A stretch of DNA of 64,000 nucleotides from an uncultured Parabacteroides sp. (lineage in GTDB: Bacteria; Bacteroidota; Bacteroidia; Bacteroidales; Tannerellaceae): NCBI RefSeq assembly GCF_905196875.1, contig NZ_CAJJWO010000013.1, positions 24,537 through 88,536 of the forward strand, read 5' to 3'. Of the stretch, positions 24,744 to 31,932 are shown in pieces. The translations under genes and the position numbers were made by a program. Position 1 is the stretch's first letter. The number at the start of each line of letters is the position of its first letter. The notes below the pieces were generated by a model, which was not told the DNA's origin, searched no databases, and saw only the letters and a program-made list of their open reading frames with translations.

Positions 24744-25583
24744 ATGACGAACACACGTAAAATAGCACTACTTCTGATCGCAGGGGGATGGATCATTACC
24801 ATCACAATCCTCTTCATCCTGGATGATTTTGTTTTAAACAAAGATGTCCCCGATCATCTGTATATATTTCTCTTTGCTTCGATCTTTATTTTATACTGGC
24901 TTGTCAAAAGTATCAAATACTACCACAAACGCATACATCACCTTCATACGGAAATAGAAAACGTACAGCATGGCATCAGAGAGGTCAATGAGAATATACA
25001 ATTACATTTAAAGAATATTACTTCAAAAAATATCTCTCAAGAAACAGAAGTATTCCACCTCTTCCTCTCTTTCAGAAAACACAACCCGGAATTTATACAA
25101 ACTCTCCGGGAGATGATTCCCGGCATCACTGAAGGAGAAGAAAAACTCTGCATTCTGATCCGTCTGAACAAAAAAAATAAGGAAATCGCACAGATCCTGC
25201 AGATCGACGAAAAGAGTCTTTACACCACCCGCTCGCGCTTCAAACGCAAATTGTCGCTCGGCGAGCGCGAAACAATAGATAATTGGATACGCAACGTCGG
25301 AATAACCGCCTCCCGGCAACCGGCGAAAGCCGCCAAGAAACCTGAAATACCGACAGAGGCCTCCGGAGATACCGCGAAGACCTCAGCCATGCCTTCCACC
25401 CCCTGCGAAACAATGTCGAAAGCTTTAGTGATCGCTCCGGAGACCTCCGAAAGAGTCTCTGAAGCCTCCGTGATACCTCCGGAGGCCTCAGAAAGGATGT
25501 CGAAGACCTCAGTCATACCTCGGCAGGTCTACGGCAATATTCCAGACATTCAAACGAAATCTTCTTATTTTACAAATATATAA
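24744..25583 (+). CDS. Small membrane-anchored HTH protein with a repetitive tail
   Basis: A 279-residue protein with two membrane helices (IALLLIAGGWIITITILFIL and YIFLFASIFILYWLVKSI), a coiled coil (HLHTEIENVQHGIREVNENI) and an HTH region (PEFIQTLREMIPGITEGEEKLCILIRLNKKNKEIAQIL, TTRSRFKRKLSL) that is clearly related to the end of the preceding regulator. It has no TPR domain. The last 90 residues form a Pro/Ser/Glu-rich tail with about four copies of a 14-residue unit ending in SVI or LVI. It starts the DUF6261-adhesin operon (12 bases to the next gene). Confidence 0.75.
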   Translation: MTNTRKIALLLIAGGWIITITILFILDDFVLNKDVPDHLYIFLFASIFILYWLVKSIKYYHKRIHHLHTEIENVQHGIREVNENIQLHLKNITSKNISQETEVFHLFLSFRKHNPEFIQTLREMIPGITEGEEKLCILIRLNKKNKEIAQILQIDEKSLYTTRSRFKRKLSLGERETIDNWIRNVGITASRQPAKAAKKPEIPTEASGDTAKTSAMPSTPCETMSKALVIAPETSERVSEASVIPPEASERMSKTSVIPRQVYGNIPDIQTKSSYFTNI

Positions 25584-25595
25584 ACAACGAATAGT

Positions 25596-26429
25596 ATGCC
25601 ATTAGCAAAACAGATCGGAACTATTAGCCGAACAAAACTAAGCAATTCTGCCCATACAGCGATGAATACCGAGATTTACGACCGTATTCTGGCTTTTACT
25701 ATCGCAGAGCTGCATCTCGAGGATCTCGCTCCGGGTTACAAACAATGTATCGACCGTGAAGGTAAATGCGTCAATCGCATCAGTAAAAGCGCAACTACCG
25801 ACGAGCTGGTAGCCAAAGATGCGGAACGCGATAAAACTTACCAGTTTATCACTTCGATGGTAACCAGCTACCTGACCTGCCCCGATGCTGCTATGCAAAC
25901 CGCAGCCAAAAAACTGAATGCCCTGCTCCGGGCCTACAAAAACCTCTACAACAAAGCTTACAGCGAAGAAACAGCCATGATCGACGGTCTGCTCTCCGAC
26001 CTGGGAAGCCCCGACCTGGAAGCGGCCGCTACAACGTTGAACCTAACGGTTTATTTTGCACAACTGAAAACTCAGAACGAGGATTATAAAGCCCTCGACG
26101 CCTCGCGCACCGACGAGTATGCCGGTCGTGTAAAAACCGACACCTCCAAAGCCCGCAAAGCAACCGACGACATGCTCGACCTCATCGTTCAACGCGTCAA
26201 CGCCTATGCCGTACTCAAACCGACCGATGAAATCAATAACTTCATCGACATCGTCAACCAGATCTACCGCAAATACAAAGACCTGATTGCAGCCAAAGGA
26301 GGCCCTTCCAGTCCATCCCGCGGCAACGACGATACCGATCCCACGCCCGATCCGACACCCGATCCGACACCCGAAGAGCCGGATATCCCCGGTGGAGGTG
26401 ACGACGACGACAGGCCGGTTATTGAATAA
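25596..26429 (+). CDS. DUF6261-like protein with a Pro-Thr-Asp tail
   Basis: A 277-residue protein without a signal peptide. The helical body (RILAFTIAELHLEDLAPGYKQCI, VNRISKSATTDELVAKDAERDKTYQFI, AAKKLNALLRAYKNLYNKAYSEETAMIDGLLSDL, EDYKALDASRTDEYAGR) matches my memory of DUF6261, a Bacteroidota family of unknown role. The C-terminus has DPTPDPTPDPTPEEPDIP and an acidic GGGDDDD stretch, like a flexible linker or surface tail, and a similar PDTTPDPTPETP linker occurs in the next gene. It lies 12 bases after the HTH gene and 35 bases before the adhesin gene. Confidence 0.8.
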   Translation: MPLAKQIGTISRTKLSNSAHTAMNTEIYDRILAFTIAELHLEDLAPGYKQCIDREGKCVNRISKSATTDELVAKDAERDKTYQFITSMVTSYLTCPDAAMQTAAKKLNALLRAYKNLYNKAYSEETAMIDGLLSDLGSPDLEAAATTLNLTVYFAQLKTQNEDYKALDASRTDEYAGRVKTDTSKARKATDDMLDLIVQRVNAYAVLKPTDEINNFIDIVNQIYRKYKDLIAAKGGPSSPSRGNDDTDPTPDPTPDPTPEEPDIPGGGDDDDRPVIE

Positions 26430-26464
26430 GTATCAACAACATTCACGATTATAATATGATCTAT

Positions 26465-29400
26465 ATGAAAATATTCTCTAATATCTTAAAAGCTTGGCGT
26501 TCATGTTACGCCAAGCTTTTAAGCAGCATGCTGCTTATGTTCCTCCCCGGAATAATCTTTGCGCAGGATACAGGCGGCCCTTTTGCAGACTGGGCCGCCT
26601 ACGGACAAACAGCCACTGTCGGCTCCAGCGGATCAGACGAAGATGTAACCATCGACAACGCAAACTATACAGTTCATACCCCCCTGGGACTCGCTTGGAT
26701 TGCGTGGGTGACAAATAATAAAAAAACATCTTCCACCCTAACCCACGCTCCTGCCACAACAGGATTTGAAAATTGTACAGTAACATTAGATCAGGACATC
26801 GATCTTGCAGATGCCACTCTTCCGGTAACAGATAAAAGCTGGATACCCATAGGAAAAGGTGATCTTTTTAACGCAAACAGAACTACTTTCAAAGGCACAT
26901 TCAACGGAAACGGCTATCTGATAAAAGGACTGACAATAACCCAAAATACTTATACTCCCATTGGACTATTCGGACTTGCAGAAGGAACTAAAATACAAAA
27001 TCTTGGAGTCGAACTATCAACGACAGGAATACAAATAAATCTAACAAACAACTATGTCGGAGTCATAGCTGGTTGCTTGAAAGCAAACGGCAGCATAGAT
27101 AACTGCTATACAACCGGCAATGGAACAATCACAGTAACAGATACAAATAACGGTGAAAACAATATCGGAGGTATAACCGGATATTCCAATACTGGTACAA
27201 TTAAAAATTGCTACTCTACAATTGATATATCCGGCGCAGGAGCTCTAGTCGGTGGAATAGTAGGATTCGCTAATGGAACTAACAACTCTATAACCACCTG
27301 TTTTGCCACTGGCTCTTTAGAAGGAAAAACAGTCGCCGGTATTGCAGCATACGGAAGCTCGACAAGCTGTCTAGCTTTAAATCCGACTATCAAATACACA
27401 GCAGGAGGTAACTACTATCGTGTCGGTTCCTACGGAAAGACTGATGCCTTAAGCTACGCAACCGCCAAGATGCAAGTTTATAATGGAGATACACCCGCAA
27501 CATTTATCCCTTCCGACAATCAAGAAAAGCACGGTCACGACTGTTATACTCAAACCTCTCTTACTTTTCTTGGCGATGCATGGGATACATCGGGAGATAA
27601 TCTTCCCCGCCTGAAAATAAAAAATGCAGATGGAAGTTACTCGACATGGCCAACCGGTCTGTCACAGCCATCTGATAATCTATCTAAAAGCACTTACCTT
27701 TCGGCCGCTAACAACTGGTTCCAGATTTACAATGCCAATGTAAGCACAATCAACAGTCAGGATCTGGATATCTGGATCGAAGAAAAAAACGAAGGCAATA
27801 TCTATCACGTCAGAACCGCACTCGGATTAGCCTGGATCAATTATGTGGTAAGGGTAAGCAGAAACTCCCCATTTGATCCTCTCTTCCCGAAGGATTACTG
27901 TTTCAAAGGTAACACTGTCATACTGGATAATGATATAAACCTCACCGCCGATTACAATTTCGAATGGTTACCGATCGGATACGCTACATCAGTGTTCAAA
28001 GGGATCTTCGATGGAAACTCACACACGATCTCTAATATGATAATCACTAAACTGGCTGATGAAACAAAAATAGTAACAACAGGATATATAGGATTATTCG
28101 GAGATATCACAAACTGCCAGATCAGAAATCTGACAGTAAAAGGCAGCATTACATTAACTTCTTCCTCCTTCCCTAACAAATACGGAAGCGTTTCCATCTG
28201 TACAGGAGGTATCGCAGGAAGTATCACCAACACTGCTGGTACCAATGGAAGCATTACCAACTGTGCCTCTTCCGTAAAGATCGATATCAATGACGATACA
28301 CGCGACTATTACGTCGGAGGAATTATCGGTAGTTACATTCCAAACGCCGGTACACTGGATAAGGTTTATTCGACGGAGGATATAAAAGTCACAGGAAAAT
28401 TAGTTAATGCAGGAGGTATTGCCGGTGAAAATAGAGGGACAATATCAAATTGTTACTCCACATCAAATATAGATGCAACCGGCACAAACTCCAAGCATCA
28501 AACCTACGCAGGCGGATTAGCCGGTTTTAATTATAACGCCACGTTGCAAAACGGCTTTGCCACAGGTTCGGTTAAAGCGACTAACACAGGCCAAACACTT
28601 TCTGCTGCCGGTGGTATCTGTGGAAACAAATCCAACACGATTAATTGTCTGGCTCTCAACAAACCTTTCACGAACGGAGAAGCTGCAATCTTCACTAATC
28701 ACAGCACAGCTCTGGGACGCATAGATAGCGGAACAGCCAAGACCGAGCTAGAAACGAACTACGCCAGCACGATGATCACTCTTCAGGCAGGTTCAAATGC
28801 AATAGCCATCCCCTCCACCGATAAAAAGCCGAATGAAAAAAACGGAGCCGATGTCTATCTGGAAAACTATCGTGCCCAACTGGAAACAGCCTGGAATGAT
28901 AACTGGACATTCAGCGACACCAATCTTCCTCAATTAAAAGGGAGCTTTCCAAAACAACCTCAGCTACCGGCATCAACCTATCTGGCTGCGGTAGCCGGAC
29001 AATCGCTAAAGCTTCCCAACGATGGTTCATCCATTTCCATCTCGAACAAGGACGGACAATGGAGCTACAAAGACGAAAACAACCTGGATGTACCTTTCAA
29101 CGGGACAATCGAAAGTTCCGACGAAACGTCAGTGGATAACACGCTGACAATATCCACCTCTGCAACATCGGTACCGGGGCCGGCACTTACATTCCAAAAT
29201 GTACATCTCACACCATCTACAGGCACTCCTCTGACTATTAACAATGGTTCTTCTCTGACCATTAACGTCGAAGGCTCCTGCTCGATGAATAGTTCCGATG
29301 CAAACGCATTAATAAATAATGGGATTCTCTCCGTAATAGGCGATGGCACACTGAGCCTGTCTGCAGCCACAAAATCAGCTATCAGCAATGCCGGAACGCT

Positions 29401-30910
29401 CTGCGGAAACTGGATGGAATGGCAATTTGAAACAGTTCCGACCGAAATCGCCATTGCTGCCACCGACAAGAGCTATACCAAAGAAATGAAGGTAACACAA
29501 AAGAATTTCGCGACCGTCCTTCCGGCCGGAAAAGCCTATACGTTAAGCACGAAAGCATCCGGCGGTGAAACCTCATCCCTAACCCGCCAGCAAGGCAACG
29601 ACGGCTCGACAAGTCTTATCCTTTTCAAATCCGTACAAGCAGACGGACTAAGCACATTCACCGGAGTAAAGGATGCAGTTTCATTTTCCATCACCAAACC
29701 AGACAATGGCGGTTCCATCTACGCATACTGGAACGAGCAGTTATTGGATGCTTCCGACGTCTTACCTGATGGAGCAGCAATTAAACTGGTAAACGATCCG
29801 CTACCGGGACATGAATTCGAAAACTATTCACTTACGGGATTAACCGGCTCTGCAGATGAATATATTGTGGAGAACTCAACAACTTCGGTCACAGTCGCTG
29901 CCACTTTCAAAAAGAAAGAAGCTGCTCCTATCGAAGAAGAAGAAGTCAAGATAATCCCTCCGACAAGCAGTGTAGATAAGCCGACAGGCATTATTCCCGA
30001 TGCGGACAAACCTACTGTCGACCCCAATTCAACGATTAAGCTCATAAAAAGCGATCTGGAAGAAAAACAACAGGATAATGTCGAGAAGGCAATACAAGAA
30101 ACAACGTCATCTTTCGATGAACTGGTCTATGCCGACATCGCACTGGTAGAAGTAACGAATGATGGGAAAATGATTCCTATACAGCCCAAAGAAGGCTCTG
30201 CGGTATTGCTTTATTATCCTTATCCCGAGGGTACGGATAAAAACTGTACCTTCACCATCGTTCACCTAAAAACAGACGGTACGACGGAAACATTTACCGT
30301 TGCAAAGGGAAATCTGGAAAATACAAATGTCGGATTGAAGTTTAATGTGACCAGCTTCAGCCCCTTTGGTATCGCCTGGAAAATAAAGTCGACACCGGAT
30401 ACGACTCCTGACCCGACTCCCGAAACCCCATCAGTCTTCTATACTGTCACTATTCCAGCCGTCAAAGGACTCACTACCGACCCTATAGCCGGGAGTTACC
30501 AAGTAGAGGAATGGAGCAACTTCAGTTTCTACCTGACCCTCAGCCCCGGTTACGACCAGTCCACCCCCGTCATCACCACCGATCGGGGCGAAACGATTGA
30601 ACCTCGTACCTCCGACGGTAAATATATCATTAAATACGTCCGTACAGACCTTACTATCAACATTGACGGTATCGTCCCCAACATCCCCCCTGTCGCCAAT
30701 GCGGTTATTACTTCGGGCACACATGTGTGGACAGAGAAGCAAATGCTCTGCTTCTACACAGACATCCCGGCACAGGCAACAGTTATCGACTTGAACGGAC
30801 AAATCAAACAGGTAATGAAAATTCCTATAGGAGAGACAAGACAGTCTCTTTCTTCGGGTGTTTACATTGTACGGTTTAATAATAAGGCAGTCAAAATTCT
30901 TGTTCCGTAA
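26465..30910 (+). CDS. Large GLUG-repeat surface adhesin with type IX-like C-terminal tail
   Basis: A 1481-residue protein from MKIFSNILKAWRSC (ATG at 26456 would add 3). Signal sequence ends around PGIIFAQ. Two blocks of GLUG-type beta-helical repeats (FNGNGYLIKGLTI, GLFGLAEGTKIQNLGVE, GGITGYSNTGTIKNCYST; and again FDGNSHTISNMII, GLFGDITNCQIRNLTVKG, GGIAGENRGTISNCYST) cover roughly residues 60-850. A Ser/Thr-rich region, a PDTTPDPTPETP linker and a final beta-domain follow, ending with QATVIDLNGQIKQVM and SSGVYIVRFNNKAVKILVP, like a T9SS type A tail. A probable adhesin or polysaccharide-binding protein. The first codons contain two strong palindromes (26485-26536). Confidence 0.85.
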   Translation: MKIFSNILKAWRSCYAKLLSSMLLMFLPGIIFAQDTGGPFADWAAYGQTATVGSSGSDEDVTIDNANYTVHTPLGLAWIAWVTNNKKTSSTLTHAPATTGFENCTVTLDQDIDLADATLPVTDKSWIPIGKGDLFNANRTTFKGTFNGNGYLIKGLTITQNTYTPIGLFGLAEGTKIQNLGVELSTTGIQINLTNNYVGVIAGCLKANGSIDNCYTTGNGTITVTDTNNGENNIGGITGYSNTGTIKNCYSTIDISGAGALVGGIVGFANGTNNSITTCFATGSLEGKTVAGIAAYGSSTSCLALNPTIKYTAGGNYYRVGSYGKTDALSYATAKMQVYNGDTPATFIPSDNQEKHGHDCYTQTSLTFLGDAWDTSGDNLPRLKIKNADGSYSTWPTGLSQPSDNLSKSTYLSAANNWFQIYNANVSTINSQDLDIWIEEKNEGNIYHVRTALGLAWINYVVRVSRNSPFDPLFPKDYCFKGNTVILDNDINLTADYNFEWLPIGYATSVFKGIFDGNSHTISNMIITKLADETKIVTTGYIGLFGDITNCQIRNLTVKGSITLTSSSFPNKYGSVSICTGGIAGSITNTAGTNGSITNCASSVKIDINDDTRDYYVGGIIGSYIPNAGTLDKVYSTEDIKVTGKLVNAGGIAGENRGTISNCYSTSNIDATGTNSKHQTYAGGLAGFNYNATLQNGFATGSVKATNTGQTLSAAGGICGNKSNTINCLALNKPFTNGEAAIFTNHSTALGRIDSGTAKTELETNYASTMITLQAGSNAIAIPSTDKKPNEKNGADVYLENYRAQLETAWNDNWTFSDTNLPQLKGSFPKQPQLPASTYLAAVAGQSLKLPNDGSSISISNKDGQWSYKDENNLDVPFNGTIESSDETSVDNTLTISTSATSVPGPALTFQNVHLTPSTGTPLTINNGSSLTINVEGSCSMNSSDANALINNGILSVIGDGTLSLSAATKSAISNAGTLCGNWMEWQFETVPTEIAIAATDKSYTKEMKVTQKNFATVLPAGKAYTLSTKASGGETSSLTRQQGNDGSTSLILFKSVQADGLSTFTGVKDAVSFSITKPDNGGSIYAYWNEQLLDASDVLPDGAAIKLVNDPLPGHEFENYSLTGLTGSADEYIVENSTTSVTVAATFKKKEAAPIEEEEVKIIPPTSSVDKPTGIIPDADKPTVDPNSTIKLIKSDLEEKQQDNVEKAIQETTSSFDELVYADIALVEVTNDGKMIPIQPKEGSAVLLYYPYPEGTDKNCTFTIVHLKTDGTTETFTVAKGNLENTNVGLKFNVTSFSPFGIAWKIKSTPDTTPDPTPETPSVFYTVTIPAVKGLTTDPIAGSYQVEEWSNFSFYLTLSPGYDQSTPVITTDRGETIEPRTSDGKYIIKYVRTDLTINIDGIVPNIPPVANAVITSGTHVWTEKQMLCFYTDIPAQATVIDLNGQIKQVMKIPIGETRQSLSSGVYIVRFNNKAVKILVP
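26485..26536 (+). promoter_or_regulatory. Two strong palindromes in the first codons of the adhesin gene
   Basis: CTTAAAAGCTTGGCGT (26485-26500) and ACGCCAAGCTTTTAAG (26508-26523) form a perfect 16-bp stem with a 7-base loop. AAGCAGCATGCTGCTT (26521-26536) is a perfect 16-bp palindrome that overlaps the stem end by three bases. In the mRNA the first stem lies 20 bases into the reading frame, where it could block the first ribosome movements. It is also a candidate recombination or protein-binding site. Confidence 0.8.
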
Positions 30911-30942
30911 TTCGAATGTTACTCCCCCTCTCTTCAGGATAG

Positions 30943-30972
30943 CCACCGATACTCACCACAGGCTATCCTGAA
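30943..30972 (+). terminator. Terminator after the adhesin gene
   Basis: TTCAGGATAGCC (30943-30954) pairs perfectly with GGCTATCCTGAA (30961-30972), 12 bp. The following ACGGTTTTACT is only weakly T-rich. It lies about 30 bases after the adhesin stop codon. Confidence 0.7.
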
Positions 30973-31054
30973 ACGGTTTTACTAGTTTTACCCTCAGAAA
31001 TCAAAATTTTCCAATTAACATCTTGAGACAATCCAACGATGCGACATTATTACG

Positions 31055-31062
31055 TATCTTTG
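31055..31062 (+). promoter_or_regulatory. Promoter -7 element of the sirtuin gene
   Basis: TATCTTTG matches TAnnTTTG and is preserved in the decayed copy at 22323-22330, which supports that it is used. The predicted start is about 31069, 17 bases before the ATG. Confidence 0.55.
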
Positions 31063-31085
31063 TAAAGCTCTAAAACAACTGCCTT

Positions 31086-31787
31086 ATGAAAAAAAAATTA
31101 GTCGTATTGACTGGCGCCGGCATGAGTGCCGAAAGCGGTATCTCCACCTTCCGCGATTCAGACGGACTCTGGGAAAAGTACCGGGTAGAAGACGTGGCAA
31201 CTCCCGAAGGTTTCGCCGCCAATCCGGAATTAGTCCTCAACTTCTATAACCAGCGACGCCGGGAGCTGCTGAACACCCGGCCGAATGCCGGACATACCGG
31301 ACTGGCTGAACTGGAAAAGGATTTTGATGTACATATCATTACCCAGAATATCGACAACCTGCACGAACAGGCGGGCAGCAGTAATGTGATCCACCTGCAC
31401 GGAGAACTCATGAAGGCATGCTCCGTCCGCGATCTGAATACGACTTACGATTTATCGCCCGAAAATCCGGATATCCATATCGGTGACAAAGACCCACATG
31501 GTGTACAGCTCCGTCCCTTCATCGTCTGGTTCGGTGAAGCTGTCCCGATGATTGATCCTGCTATCCGCCTGGTGGAATCATGTGACCTGTTTGTGGTGAT
31601 CGGCACTTCCCTCAATGTTTATCCGGCAGCGGGACTGCTAAACTATGTACGTCGCGGACAGCCTATCTACCTCATCGATCCGAAAGAGGTGAACACTTAC
31701 CGGAATGATATCCATTTCATCAAAGCCGGAGCATCGGAAGGTGTTAAACAACTGGCAAATATCTTATTGAACGATAGTGCCTTTTGA
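31086..31787 (+). CDS. cobB: NAD-dependent sirtuin deacylase lacking most zinc cysteines
   Basis: A 233-residue Sir2 enzyme with the NAD loop TGAGMSAESGISTFR (residues 9-23), TQNIDNLHEQAG, the catalytic His105 in HLHG and GTSLNVYPAAGLL. Tyr54-x-x-Arg57 (FYNQRRREL) is the acyl-binding pair seen in desuccinylase-type sirtuins (SIRT5, CobB). Of the four zinc-binding cysteines usual in the family only one (Cys112, KACSVRD) remains, and the loop between is shortened (ENPDIHIGDKDPHGVQLRP), so the zinc site is missing. It removes acetyl, succinyl or similar groups from lysines. A truncated duplicate lies at 22358. Confidence 0.93.
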   Translation: MKKKLVVLTGAGMSAESGISTFRDSDGLWEKYRVEDVATPEGFAANPELVLNFYNQRRRELLNTRPNAGHTGLAELEKDFDVHIITQNIDNLHEQAGSSNVIHLHGELMKACSVRDLNTTYDLSPENPDIHIGDKDPHGVQLRPFIVWFGEAVPMIDPAIRLVESCDLFVVIGTSLNVYPAAGLLNYVRRGQPIYLIDPKEVNTYRNDIHFIKAGASEGVKQLANILLNDSAF

Positions 31788-31846
31788 AAGCATTATATAC
31801 AAGCTCTTTCGGAAAATAAAACCGCAATCCTCTTTTTTCATAAAAA

Positions 31847-31876
31847 AGGAAGAGTATTCTCTCGAACACTCTTCCT
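31847..31876 (-). terminator. Terminator after the SusC-SusD pair
   Basis: AGGAAGAGT (31847-31855) pairs with ACTCTTCCT (31868-31876). On the minus strand a T-run (complement of cataaaaa) follows. It also lies after the sirtuin stop, so it may end both transcripts. Confidence 0.75.
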
Positions 31877-31932
31877 CTGAACTCGTTAACCATCAATCAT
31901 GTTAACTTACGTAATCATTAAATGTGTTTTAT

